A DNA stretch of 64,000 nucleotides from Deinococcus cellulosilyticus NBRC 106333 = KACC 11606 (GTDB taxonomy: Bacteria; Deinococcota; Deinococci; Deinococcales; Deinococcaceae): the NCBI RefSeq assembly GCF_007990775.1, contig NZ_BJXB01000026.1, positions 19,713 through 83,712 of the forward strand, given 5' to 3'. Of this stretch, positions 1 through 7,835 are shown piece by piece (the first letter of the stretch is position 1; each line of letters starts with the position of its first letter). A program made the translations under genes and the position numbers. Under the pieces are notes generated by a model. That model was given only the letters and a program-made list of their open reading frames with translations. It was not told the DNA's origin and did no database searches.

Positions 1-284
1 TGCTGCTGGTTTGCTGCAGGACGGGAAACCGTCTGGCTTGCGCGCTGCTCGGTGGCATGCACGGTCTGTCTGGCCCGCACCTGGGAAACATCCACCTGCT
101 TCACACCTTTGATGCCTTCAGCAACCACCTCAATCAATCGGTGATAATTTTCGTTGGGCACTTCACCGGAGATGGTGACATTGCCTCCACGTTCTTCCAC
201 ATTCAGGTTGATGTTCTCGAGTCGGGGGGTCTGACGCAGGGCATCTTTCACCCGATCAGCAGTGCTTTTTCCAAATGGCCACAT
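1..284 (-). CDS. BON-domain protein, C-terminus cut by window edge
   Basis: The reading frame starts at ATG 284 behind an AAGGAGG ribosome site and runs off the left edge after about 94 codons, so the C-terminal part is missing. The visible protein begins MWPFGKSTADRV and continues with an amphipathic alpha/beta pattern ending in GNVTISGEVPNENY and a VKQVDVSQ strand, which is the BON fold (a small domain of osmotically induced and periplasmic proteins, thought to bind phospholipid or other envelope ligands). No signal peptide is visible. After the BON domain the sequence becomes polar (QTVHATEQRASQTV), which would suit a linker to a further domain such as LysM, as in Kbp/YgaU proteins; that part is inference because it lies outside the window. 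Confidence 0.7.
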   Translation of the reverse strand, partial: MWPFGKSTADRVKDALRQTPRLENINLNVEERGGNVTISGEVPNENYHRLIEVVAEGIKGVKQVDVSQVRARQTVHATEQRASQTVSRPAANQQ

Positions 285-366
285 AAAAACCTCCTTCAAT
301 ACAGGTCTTTTCCAGCTTAAAAAGGAGGTCCGTGAGGATGCACAGAGAAGGGTGTAGGTTTTTTTA

Positions 367-394
367 ACCTCAGAGCTGAATGGTGCTCTGAGGT
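367..394 (-). terminator. Hairpin downstream of the 402-800 gene
   Basis: A perfect 10-bp inverted repeat (arms 367-376 and 385-394, 8-nt loop) lies just beyond the stop codon of the minus-strand gene. There is no U-run on the minus-strand side, so it is a weak terminator or an RNA-stabilising stem. Confidence 0.35.
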
Positions 395-401
395 GCAAAC
401 T

Positions 402-800
402 TCAGGAGCGGTGGTGAATCGGAGGGGTGTCGAGTTCCAGACCTGCAGTGTTCAGGAGGTCGGTGACCTCAAAGATTTTGATCCTTGGCAGCAGGCACTT
501 CCAGCCGTAAGTGTCATCGTTTTTGTGGTGCAGCACCAGGATCATGTGGTTTCCCTGGCGGGCCAGTTCATCCAGAATGGACTGAATGAGCACATGGGGA
601 TGTTCCCGCAGGCTGGTTTTCAATTCTTCTTCCTGCAGGGTGCACAGGAACCTGCGCCCGGCGACCAGCAGTTCTGCAGCCTGAAATCCAGAAGCTCCAG
701 CGCCAAATTCGCTGGTGAGGTCTGAAATCTGGCGAATCTGGAACATCAGCGCATCGGTGGCCTGGTAAACGTGGTGGGTGGGCAGGTGGTCGTGTTTCAT
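402..800 (-). CDS. Hypothetical protein, 132 aa
   Basis: I do not recognise a family. The frame starts at ATG 800 preceded by GGAAGG at good spacing, and follows the stop of the SRPBCC gene by only 14 nt, so the two are probably cotranscribed. The protein is soluble, with no signal peptide or membrane segment. It opens with several histidines (MKHDHLPTHHVYQ), has a helical middle (TLQEEELKTSLREHPHVLIQSILDELARQ), then a beta-rich stretch (HMILVLHHKND) and ends with PPIHHRS. It is supported by codon structure, ribosome site and operon position. Function unknown. Confidence 0.6.
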   Translation of the reverse strand: MKHDHLPTHHVYQATDALMFQIRQISDLTSEFGAGASGFQAAELLVAGRRFLCTLQEEELKTSLREHPHVLIQSILDELARQGNHMILVLHHKNDDTYGWKCLLPRIKIFEVTDLLNTAGLELDTPPIHHRS

Positions 801-814
801 GGGACCGTCCTTCC

Positions 815-1282
815 TTACAGGGCAGTGCGGTGGGAACCGCTGGGCTGGTCCTGGCTGCCAGGGTCCCGTTCCAGCAGGCCCAGCAGTTGCTCCATCGATT
901 CCAGTGTAGCCTTCTTCAGGGCTTCTTTGCGAGAGGCATGCACCATCTTGGCGAGTGCAGGTCCCATCAGGGAAAGCTCATGCCGGAACATCACCTGATC
1001 GCCGTCCTGTTTCCATTCCCGCTTGACCAGCAGTTCCACCCCCATGCCCAGTGGAAAGGACAGCACAATGGTTTGCAGCATGTCGCAGGACAGGATGGTG
1101 AACCGGGATGTTGTGCCATCTTTGTGGTTGATGGTCCCGCTGTTTCCCTGCCTGAACGGTCCAGACAGTTCGGCACTCTGGACGGTGCTGTCCCAGCGAG
1201 GCCAGTGTTTGGGGTTGATCCAGAGTTGCCAGATGGTCTGGGCGGATGCGCTGGTTTTGGCAGAGAAACTGCAGATGTGCAT
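815..1282 (-). CDS. SRPBCC-family (polyketide cyclase/dehydrase-like) protein
   Basis: This 155-aa protein fits the START/SRPBCC helix-grip fold, which forms a hydrophobic ligand pocket. The signature region is near the N-terminus: ASAQTIWQLWINPKHWPRWDSTVQSAELSGPFRQGNSG resembles the usual 'vWe-l-tdp--wp-Wd' opening of polyketide-cyclase 2 proteins. The C-terminal half ends in the long helix expected of the fold (LAKMVHASRKEALKKATLESMEQLL). I chose ATG 1282 because AGGAAGG lies at correct spacing before it; an upstream in-frame start at 1330 has no such site. The ligand is unknown. It is the first gene of a probable two-gene unit with the hypothetical gene downstream. Confidence 0.7.
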   Translation of the reverse strand: MHICSFSAKTSASAQTIWQLWINPKHWPRWDSTVQSAELSGPFRQGNSGTINHKDGTTSRFTILSCDMLQTIVLSFPLGMGVELLVKREWKQDGDQVMFRHELSLMGPALAKMVHASRKEALKKATLESMEQLLGLLERDPGSQDQPSGSHRTAL

Positions 1283-1647
1283 GGTTGACCTTCCTGTTCT
1301 GTGGAGCTTTGCATTCAGTTTAGAAGTCACTTTCTTTCGTGTTTATTACTGGGCTTAGGTTTTAATTACGGTCTGGTTACACAAAAAACATAGTTCTTTA
1401 CAATAACAAAAGTGGATGTAAAACAATTTAATCTGACAGCTTTCCAGCGTTCAGTCAGGGTGTCCTTCCTGATCCATTCCAAAAGCAAGCATCCGCAGAT
1501 TGTGTCTCCGACACACGGTCTTTTGCAGGCAGCACCCTGATCAGGGAGGCTCGATGGGGCACTTCTCTCCTTGAACCCAGTACAAGGGCTCATCTGAACC
1601 TTTTCGGCTTCCCTTTCCGTATCTCCCACAGAAAGGAGGAAGTGCTC
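1283..1647. other. Divergent intergenic region, A+T-rich
   Basis: This 365-nt spacer separates the divergent SRPBCC and YceI genes. It is more A+T-rich than the flanking genes, especially 1360-1435, and presumably holds both promoters, but I see no convincing -35/-10 pair. A short open frame on the minus strand here lacks a ribosome site and protein-like composition. Confidence 0.5.
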
Positions 1648-2187
1648 TTGAAAAGACTTCCACTCATGGTTCTGCTGTCTGGCATGGGCTTTGCATCACC
1701 GTTGCAATACACCATCACCGGCCAGCCTGCTGCAAACTTCAATTTTCGGGTCACCCTGATCCCCGTGCCAGGAAGCACCAGCAAAGTGCAGGCAGACCTC
1801 AAATTTGATCCCACGGATCTGCAAAAGGTCACTGGAAGTGTGCGGGTGGACCTGCGCCATCTGGACACAGGAATCTCCCTGCGCGATGACCATGCCCGCA
1901 ACTTTCTGGAGGTCGCCAGTCACCCCAGAGCGGAATTCAAGATCTCCAGAATCACTGGCATCAAAAAACTCATCTCGGGGCAGGAATTGCAGGGCTTTGC
2001 AGAAGGCAGTTTTCTGCTCAAAGGCATCCTGCGTCCCCTGAAGGCCCCCATCAAAATCCGTTTTGACGGCAAGACCGTGCAGGTGAGCACCCACTTCGAT
2101 GTGGTGCTGAAAGACCACGGCATCCAGGTTCCCGGCGCAGATGACGCCACCGATGTGATGGTCATGTTCAACCTCAAACCCCGATAA
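1648..2187 (+). CDS. YceI-family exported lipid-binding protein
   Basis: The 179-aa product is a YceI-like lipocalin-fold protein that would bind an isoprenoid-type lipid in the envelope. A signal peptide (KRLPLMVLLSGMGFASP) is followed by the family features: a first strand (LQYTITGQPAANFNFRV), the 'G-v-vDl-sldTG---RD-h-r--FL-v--hP-a-F' block seen as VTGSVRVDLRHLDTGISLRDDHARNFLEV then HPRAEFKIS, and a closing 'G-l-l-g---p---p---' segment. The start is decided by the ribosome site AAAGGAGGA at 1632-1640: it sits 7 nt before TTG 1648, whereas an in-frame GTG at 1642 is too close. The DM13 gene follows on the same strand. Confidence 0.85.
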   Translation: MKRLPLMVLLSGMGFASPLQYTITGQPAANFNFRVTLIPVPGSTSKVQADLKFDPTDLQKVTGSVRVDLRHLDTGISLRDDHARNFLEVASHPRAEFKISRITGIKKLISGQELQGFAEGSFLLKGILRPLKAPIKIRFDGKTVQVSTHFDVVLKDHGIQVPGADDATDVMVMFNLKPR

Positions 2188-2264
2188 ACCACCCCACAAA
2201 TCAAAGATTGACTCTCCCCTTCCCCAGAAGGGGCAGGCCAACACGTGTCAAGAAAGGCATCCCC

Positions 2265-2714
2265 ATGAAAAACACCCTGAAAATCCTTTTTGCCCTCAGC
2301 CTCTCCACCCTCGCCCTCCCCGCTGTGGTCTACGCCCAGAACGGCATGAAGCAGACTGAAATGAAACAGGGCACCATGATGCAGGAACAGCTCACCTTCA
2401 AGAGCCTCCATGCCCCCACCCAGGGAAGGGTGTCCTTCCAGAAAAACCCCGATGGCACCTCCACCCTGATGATCAAAGGCCTGAAAACGGAAGCTGCCCC
2501 CGACCTCAAAGTGTGGCTTTACAAAAAAGCCGTTCAGGACGCAGCAGACATCAAGAAGGCCAGCGGACAATACGTGGTGGTCGGAGGCCTGAAAACCTTC
2601 TCAGGGAACTTCTCCTTCAAACTTCCCAAAAGCGTGAAACCCGACGACTTCCAGAGTGTGGTGTTGTGGTGCGATCTGGTGTCCACTGCGTTCGGGGTGG
2701 CGAATCTGCGGTAG
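2265..2714 (+). CDS. DM13-domain exported protein
   Basis: The 149-aa protein has a signal peptide (MKNTLKILFALSLSTLALPAVVYAQ), a Met/Gln-rich segment (NGMKQTEMKQGTMMQEQ) and one DM13 domain. DM13 is proposed to act in redox or electron transfer around a conserved cysteine. The C-terminus VVLWCDLVSTAFGVANL is the classic ending, with the cysteine at about residue 139 in the LWC motif, and 'G-v-v-----g-------k---ApDLkvWLy' is also clear. ATG 2265 was chosen over an earlier in-frame start because it begins the signal peptide. YceI upstream and DM13 are often found among envelope stress proteins. Confident on family, not on role. Confidence 0.82.
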   Translation: MKNTLKILFALSLSTLALPAVVYAQNGMKQTEMKQGTMMQEQLTFKSLHAPTQGRVSFQKNPDGTSTLMIKGLKTEAAPDLKVWLYKKAVQDAADIKKASGQYVVVGGLKTFSGNFSFKLPKSVKPDDFQSVVLWCDLVSTAFGVANLR

Positions 2715-2799
2715 ATCCCCCCTGCCTGACGCTTCAGGCTGTCCCCCCGACAAAGTTGGGGGGACAGTTTCGAGTGAAACGAGAAACAGGGGGCTGATC
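2713..2799. repeat. Intergenic element with nested inverted repeats (C-runs/G-runs)
   Basis: The spacer between the convergent DM13 and map genes holds nested inverted repeats. An inner stem pairs TGTCCCCCC (about 2741-2749) with GGGGGGACA, and outer segments GATCCCCCCTG and CAGGGGGCTGATC face each other. The order AGATCCCCCTG, a TGACGCTTCAGG-like segment, then a C-run/G-run hairpin recurs at about 30470-30525 behind pstS, so this looks like a dispersed element rather than a simple terminator, although the hairpin could also terminate both convergent genes. Confidence 0.55.
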
Positions 2800-3543
2800 C
2801 TATGCCGTCAGCACCATTGGCTGCCCCCTGGTGATCACCACCGTATGCTCGTAGTGGGCACTGAGGCTTCCATCGGTGGTGGAAAGGGTCCAACCGTCCC
2901 TGAGTGTTTTGACGCGACCCCTTTTGCCTGCGCTGATCAGGGGCTCAATGGCGAGCACCAGACCTTCGTGCAGGGGGTAACGGTCTCGGGGGTGGTAGTA
3001 GTTCAGCACCGAGGGTTCCTCGTGAATGGTTCTGCCCACACTGTGCCCGGAAAGCTCCCGCAGGACAGTGAATCCTCTGGCCGTGACTTCACGCTCGATG
3101 GCCTGCCCGATCACATGGATGGGTTTTCCAGCCGTGGCAACTTTCATGGCGGCCTGGAAAGCGGCTTCTGCACAGGCAATCAATTTGAGGGCCTGGGGGG
3201 AAGCGGGAGGGACAGCCACGGTGATGGCGGCATCTGCAATGTAGCCATCGACAATGGGGGTGACATCCAGTTTGACAACATCTCCAGCCTGCAGAGGTCG
3301 AGTGGTGGGGAGGCCATGCACAACATCTTCATTCACGCTGATGAAGGCATGCACTGGAGCACCATACACCTGCCTGGGTGCAGAAATGGCCCCATACTTC
3401 TGGAAGACCTGCCCGCACAGTTCGTTGAGTTCGGCGGGGGTCACCCCGGGCTCTATGGCCTCTTTCATGACCCTGAGGGCCTCTGCAACCACCTTGCCTG
3501 CGTGCTGCATTCCCTGCAGGTCGTGTTCTGAATCAATGGACAT
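2800..3543 (-). CDS. map: Methionine aminopeptidase, type I
   Basis: This 247-aa metalloprotease removes the initiator methionine from nascent proteins. All ligands of the dinuclear metal centre are present: D93 and D104 (KLDVTPIVDGYIADAA), H167 (SGHSVGRTIHE), E200 (VLAIEPLI) and E232 (YEHTVVIT), plus substrate-binding H76 (VVHGLP). Length is normal for a short type Ia enzyme without an N-terminal zinc extension. The start is ATG 3543, eight nt after AAAGGAG; an in-frame GTG at 3552 abuts the ribosome site and is unlikely. It stands alone, divergent from the sigma-factor gene. Confidence 0.95.
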   Translation of the reverse strand: MSIDSEHDLQGMQHAGKVVAEALRVMKEAIEPGVTPAELNELCGQVFQKYGAISAPRQVYGAPVHAFISVNEDVVHGLPTTRPLQAGDVVKLDVTPIVDGYIADAAITVAVPPASPQALKLIACAEAAFQAAMKVATAGKPIHVIGQAIEREVTARGFTVLRELSGHSVGRTIHEEPSVLNYYHPRDRYPLHEGLVLAIEPLISAGKRGRVKTLRDGWTLSTTDGSLSAHYEHTVVITRGQPMVLTA

Positions 3544-3605
3544 TGGGTGCACTCCTTTGAACTTTTACGGGGGTCTGTTTCGTATCTTCTGAATAAGGAG
3601 ATTGG

Positions 3606-4205
3606 ATGCTCACCTTCCCTGCCCGTACACTGATGAAGATGCCTACACCCATTTCAGACGCTGAGCTCATTGTACGGTTTGAGAAGCGGGATGAAAGTGC
3701 GCTTTCAGAATTGTACGACCGGTATGTGAATGCCGCATATGGTCTGGCCCTCAGGACCCTTGAGGACCAGGACGCTGCCCAGGAAGTGGTGCAGGATGCT
3801 TTTCTGAAAATCTGGAACCAGCCCAGAAGCTTTGATCCCTCCAGGGCCAGCTTTGCTGCCTTTTTCATGACCATGGTGCGCAATCTGGCCATTGACACCC
3901 TGCGCAAACGCAAGTACGAGGGAGACATCTACAACGAGGAAGGCGAACTCCTGCCTTTTGAGGACCAGAACCTGTCTCTGCAGGAACGTGCAGAACTGGG
4001 TGCCCTCGGAGACAGGGTCAGGCATGCACTGTCCCAGTTGAGTGCTGCCCACAGGGAAACCGTCGAGCGAGCCTACTTCAAAGGAGAGTCCAGAGAGGAA
4101 ATCGCGCTGGCCATGGGGGTTCCGGTGGGCACCGTGAAAAGCCGCCTGAAATACGCCCTGGACCGCCTGAAAGACCACCTGAAAGGAATTGCGGATGAAG
4201 TGTGA
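3606..4205 (+). CDS. ECF-type RNA polymerase sigma factor
   Basis: The 199-aa protein has the two-domain extracytoplasmic-function sigma layout. Region 2 is seen as ELIVRFEKRDESALSELYDRYVNAAYGLALRTLEDQDAAQEVVQDAFLKIW (-10 binding, about residues 20-70), followed by FFMTMVRNLAIDTLRKRK. Region 4 is LSAAHRETVERAYFKGESREEIALAMGVPVGTVKSRLKYALDRLK (helix-turn-helix for -35, about residues 145-190). Start ATG 3606 has ATAAGGAG five nt upstream; ATG codons at residues 10 and 12 are alternatives. Its 3' end overlaps the anti-sigma gene, which implies coupled synthesis and control by that partner. Confidence 0.93.
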   Translation: MLTFPARTLMKMPTPISDAELIVRFEKRDESALSELYDRYVNAAYGLALRTLEDQDAAQEVVQDAFLKIWNQPRSFDPSRASFAAFFMTMVRNLAIDTLRKRKYEGDIYNEEGELLPFEDQNLSLQERAELGALGDRVRHALSQLSAAHRETVERAYFKGESREEIALAMGVPVGTVKSRLKYALDRLKDHLKGIADEV

Positions 4206-5601
4206 GGATGCCCAGCTGAGAATCTCCGATTTGCTGTCGCAGGGCCGTGCTGCAGACAGTGATCCGGAGGTGCTTGCTCACCTTGAATCCTGTCCAGAGT
4301 GTCAGATCTACGCACAGGACCTCTCGGAAGTGATGATGGGGTTGCTTCACGTTGAACCTGTTGAAGCCCCTTCTGGCCTCAAAGACCGCATTTTCTCGAA
4401 GTTGCATGGCGGCCTCAGCTGTGAACAGGCCCAGACCCTGGTGGTGGACCGCATCACGGGGGGCATCGAAACCAGCGATGAGACGGCTCTGCAGCAGCAC
4501 CTTGATGAATGCCAGGGTTGCCAGGATTATGCACAGGACATGGATCTGGTGGTCACAGCCCTTCCACACAGTGCCCCTGACCTGAGGCCTCCTCCAGACT
4601 TGAAAAATCAGGTGCTGAAACAGGTCCGTGAAGGCAGTTCCAGAAAACCGTCACGGCAGTTGCAATGGTGGGGTCTGGGTCTGGCCGCCACGGTCACAGG
4701 TGTGCTGTGGGCCGGAGGTCTGCTTTCCCCCTCGGCCAGTGCAGGACTTGCTCCTGACCCCAGTGTGGTGGTCAGTGCAGGGGAAACGGTGGTGTTTGCC
4801 AACAGCAGCAAAGACGCTGCACCAATTGTGATCCTCAACCAGGACGGCAAAGCCACTGGCCTGAAACTTCAGATGGATGAGGTTCCCTATTTTACCGAGG
4901 GGGTGGCAGCGGGGCCTCGCGTTTATCTGCTGGACACTGCAAACCAGCATTTGATCGTGGTGAATCTGGAATCCCGTCGGGTGGAACGCACCCACAAGGT
5001 GCACGCAGGGGCAAGTGGCCTCAGTGTGCGAAATGGGCAGATTTTCGTGAAGTGTGCCCTCAGCGGGTTTCTGACCTCCATCCGGGAAGACGGATTTGTC
5101 ACCGAAATCAAACTGGCTGCCACCCGTGAAATTCCCAGAGAGGAATTCATGGATGCGGTGCTGCAAAAAGACAACCTGCTGCTGGTCACCCACCACATGC
5201 GCGGCAAGGTCTTTCTGGTGAACCCGGACACCCTGCAGGTGCACAACACCCTGGATGTGGGAGGTGAACCCGTGGCCCTCAGCCCTTATGGTGACCGTGT
5301 GCTGGTGCTGGACCACGCAGGAAGGCTGCTGGAACTCACGGGCAACAAGATCACCCGTGAACTTGCACTGGAAGGGCACCCAGACAAGATGACCATTGCC
5401 AGTGGTCAGGCCTACCTCTCAGACCGTTCAGGACAGGTGAGCAAGGTGGATCTGGTCCAGTGGAAGGTGGTCAAAACCGCACAGTTCGGGACCCCCATGG
5501 ACATTGAAACCATGCCTGGAGGAAAACTGCTCCTGGCAGATGCCAGACAGGGCATCAACATGCTGGACAGCAACCTGCAGGTGATGGAACAGGTGGAGTG
5601 A
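4195..5601 (+). CDS. Membrane anti-sigma factor with two zinc-finger modules and a beta-propeller-like sensor
   Basis: The 468-aa product should hold the adjacent ECF sigma factor inactive. It has two successive anti-sigma zinc modules, each with the H-x3-C-x2-C pattern: HLESCPEC (about residues 28-35) and HLDECQGC (about 100-107). Each is preceded by a helix with Cys (MKCEDAQL and LSCEQAQTL). A single membrane segment follows (WWGLGLAATVTGVLWAGGLL, about 158-177). The remaining roughly 290 residues are outside the cytoplasm and show repeated four-strand blades (YLLDTANQHLIVVNLESRRVERT, VLVLDHAGRLLELTGNKITREL) like YVTN/Nhl propellers. ATG 4195 lies 7 nt after AAAGGA and inside the end of the sigma gene. 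The duplicated zinc module is unusual. Confidence 0.85.
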   Translation: MKCEDAQLRISDLLSQGRAADSDPEVLAHLESCPECQIYAQDLSEVMMGLLHVEPVEAPSGLKDRIFSKLHGGLSCEQAQTLVVDRITGGIETSDETALQQHLDECQGCQDYAQDMDLVVTALPHSAPDLRPPPDLKNQVLKQVREGSSRKPSRQLQWWGLGLAATVTGVLWAGGLLSPSASAGLAPDPSVVVSAGETVVFANSSKDAAPIVILNQDGKATGLKLQMDEVPYFTEGVAAGPRVYLLDTANQHLIVVNLESRRVERTHKVHAGASGLSVRNGQIFVKCALSGFLTSIREDGFVTEIKLAATREIPREEFMDAVLQKDNLLLVTHHMRGKVFLVNPDTLQVHNTLDVGGEPVALSPYGDRVLVLDHAGRLLELTGNKITRELALEGHPDKMTIASGQAYLSDRSGQVSKVDLVQWKVVKTAQFGTPMDIETMPGGKLLLADARQGINMLDSNLQVMEQVE

Positions 5602-5606
5602 TGCAA

Positions 5607-5630
5607 GTTCACAGTTGACAGTTCACAGCA
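5607..5630 (+). repeat. Heptamer tandem array (GTTCACA type)
   Basis: Three near-identical 7-nt units (GTTCACA, GTTGACA, GTTCACA) start at 5607, just after the anti-sigma stop. It belongs to the heptamer-array family seen at several intergenic sites in this window. No inverted partner is evident here. Confidence 0.55.
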
Positions 5631-5764
5631 CCCAGCAAGAACTGTTTTCCCAGAACGCAACAGTTTCATCGATATCATTTTCGATCTTGCACCAAAAAAG
5701 AGGCAACATTTCAACAGGGCTGCATCCTCAGTCAGGTGTGCAGCCCACCTTGATGACTTCTGAC

Positions 5765-6478
5765 TCAGTGGGTCTGGCCCGTGTACAGCGGATCAGCGAT
5801 GGGGATGCTGACGGTCCAGCCACTCATTTCCTGCAGCAGGGCCTCCACATCCTGTGGGTTGAAGTTGGGCTGGCGGTCACCCACCACCAGGCCTGGAAGC
5901 TCACGCACCATGCTTTTGCGCATTCTGTACTGGTTTTCTTTGACAAAAGCCTGCGCGGCACGAGAACGGGTGCAGCCCTGAAGGGTGGAGAGCTGTTCTC
6001 CCTTCAGGTTCTGGTACAGTCGTCGGTATTTTGAGGCATTCCAGTGCTGCTCTGGACGGGCATAGAGGGAGTCCACGAAAGTGCTGGCAAGCGCAGAATC
6101 GTGTTTTTGCAGGCAATACAGAAAACGGCTCCCTGCCTCGCTGTCTTTCCCCAGAATGCCCACATCCACGTAATAATAAACAGCCCTCCCGGAACGCACA
6201 TGCTGCTCGATGGCCTCTCTGTACACTTTCTGGTGCAAGGCCTGGCATGCTTTGCAGTTGAAGTCTCCAAACTCAACGATCACAATGTTGCTTTCTTTGT
6301 TTCCCCACATGGGGGAACGGCTGAGAAAGGCATCTCTGGCAGCCTCCCTCTGTTCATCAAGGGCCACAGAGTACACGCCTGCCGTTCCACCCATCGCCAT
6401 CATCAGCACCAGTGAAAAAAACAGTCCAAACCAGCTTGAATGCCTCAGGTTCCACAATCCACTTGCAAAGCTCAACAC
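5765..6478 (-). CDS. DsbA-like thioredoxin-fold protein, membrane-anchored
   Basis: The 237-aa protein has an N-terminal membrane segment (WFGLFFSLVLMMAMGGTAGVYSVAL) and then a DsbA/DsbG-like thioredoxin domain facing the envelope. The active-site pair is C-K-A-C in VIVEFGDFNCKACQALH (about residues 66-82), followed by the helical insertion typical of DsbA-like oxidoreductases and a late PGLVVGDRQP loop resembling the cis-proline region (tPtfvvG). It probably makes or shuffles disulfides in secreted proteins. The start is uncertain: GTG 6478 lies 6 nt after a TAACAT hexamer (leaderless spacing), with TTG 6475 as alternative; no ribosome site is seen. Confidence 0.78.
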   Translation of the reverse strand: MLSFASGLWNLRHSSWFGLFFSLVLMMAMGGTAGVYSVALDEQREAARDAFLSRSPMWGNKESNIVIVEFGDFNCKACQALHQKVYREAIEQHVRSGRAVYYYVDVGILGKDSEAGSRFLYCLQKHDSALASTFVDSLYARPEQHWNASKYRRLYQNLKGEQLSTLQGCTRSRAAQAFVKENQYRMRKSMVRELPGLVVGDRQPNFNPQDVEALLQEMSGWTVSIPIADPLYTGQTH

Positions 6479-6734
6479 GTTTTCATGTTAAGGGAAAGGA
6501 GGGTTTTCTGGATGGGCCATAATATACATTCCAGAAGAACACAACATCCGCAATTGAGCCAGGAAGCCCAGAGACCTCAGAGGTCCAAAAAGGTGTCTCT
6601 GGTCAGTTGAATTGGACCATCAATGTGCACCACTGCCCGATTTTCTGCTGGGTGAGATTTTGGGTCCACTACAATAGTATGATGCTTACAGAAAAACGAA
6701 CTGAAAGTCAGCCTTCAGTTCTGAAGAGGACCCC

Positions 6735-7760
6735 ATGCGTTTACGACTTGACCCCTGGAGTGCAGACCAGCCGCAAATTCAGACCCTGGAACCCCAGACC
6801 AAGGCTTTCATTCACTTCATGGAAGGTCCGGACTGGGAAGCCATTCCCTGTACACCCATTCCAGAGAGCCTGGAGTACGTTTACATTGTGGACGGCACCC
6901 GTCAGCTTTATGCCAACGTCACCATTGAGGATGGGGACCGGATGGTGTTTGGAGGGCTGGGGGCTGTTGCCACAGGTGCGGTCGAGCTGCATCCCCATGG
7001 GCGTCGCCCGGCCCAACTGAACTACCTGGATTGTCAGCGGATTCTGGTGGCGGGCGGAGGGTATCAGGCACAGCCCCTCAGGCTTGCTGCCCTTGCTGGA
7101 CAGTGCCCTGAATTGATCTTCACCCCCCACACCGAGCAACCCAATGAAATTCACACTCCCCTGAGCGGCCTGCAGCATCTCATGTTGACCATGGAACAAC
7201 AGCTGTCCCACGACCTGAGTTCTGACATTGAAGAGGTGTCTGTTCAGCCCATTCAACTGAAAAGCCTGGTGTTTCAGGACGGCAGCCTGCGGCGAGACAA
7301 CCCTGAGAAACTGGTGTTTGGCATTGTGAAAACCCAGTACACCCACTTTCTGCCCCCCACAGAGCAGAGGCTGCTCTCGCAGTTGAAACCAAAGGAACGC
7401 ACCCCCATCTTCTACCTCAGGTATGAGGGCAAATCCTACGCCCGTTACTCGTGGTATGTGCGTCTGGCCGCCATGCCTCCCTACATGCAATCTTATGGGG
7501 GTCTGGTGCGGGTCGAGGCCTACGCCCCCAGCGAGCACGAGGACCTGCCCCCTGCCATCAAACTGGTTGCAGATTTTTCGGGTGAGTTGCTGTGCAGGCT
7601 TGCCAGCGAGTCTTTCAAGGACAGACGCGCTCCCCAGAACCTGATCCCCACAGGTGCCCTGGAGAAAGAACTGAAGCGCAGGCTGGGAGCAAAAGACATC
7701 ATTGAGCGCCGCATCCGTCAGTTTCTGATGGAGGAATTTGCAGCAAACCAGCTGTTGTGA
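6735..7760 (+). CDS. nurA: NurA-family DNA repair nuclease
   Basis: The 341-aa protein matches the NurA 5'-3' nuclease family, which works with the HerA helicase in DNA end resection in archaea and in Deinococcus. The three family blocks are visible: an early metal-binding Asp D53 in EYVYIVDGTRQLYANVTI; the central LVFQDGSLRRDNPEKLVFGIVKTQYTHFL with D182 and K199; and the C-terminal YARYSWYVRLA ... YGGLVRVEAYAP strand pair. It ends in a basic helical segment. ATG 6735 follows AAGAGGA. A TATGAT hexamer near 6672 gives a leader of about 55 nt. No herA is within the window. Confidence 0.78.
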   Translation: MRLRLDPWSADQPQIQTLEPQTKAFIHFMEGPDWEAIPCTPIPESLEYVYIVDGTRQLYANVTIEDGDRMVFGGLGAVATGAVELHPHGRRPAQLNYLDCQRILVAGGGYQAQPLRLAALAGQCPELIFTPHTEQPNEIHTPLSGLQHLMLTMEQQLSHDLSSDIEEVSVQPIQLKSLVFQDGSLRRDNPEKLVFGIVKTQYTHFLPPTEQRLLSQLKPKERTPIFYLRYEGKSYARYSWYVRLAAMPPYMQSYGGLVRVEAYAPSEHEDLPPAIKLVADFSGELLCRLASESFKDRRAPQNLIPTGALEKELKRRLGAKDIIERRIRQFLMEEFAANQLL

Positions 7761-7835
7761 GCACAGGGTCCCCTCCCCCGGCTGGATGGTGCACTGTGTC
7801 TCAAACAAGGCAGGGTTTTCGAAAGAAAATCATGC

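Noticed and set aside
1366..1629. Small minus-strand frame (87 codons) upstream of the YceI gene
   Set aside because: No ribosome site, no leaderless -10, odd composition, and it overlaps the probable promoter region.
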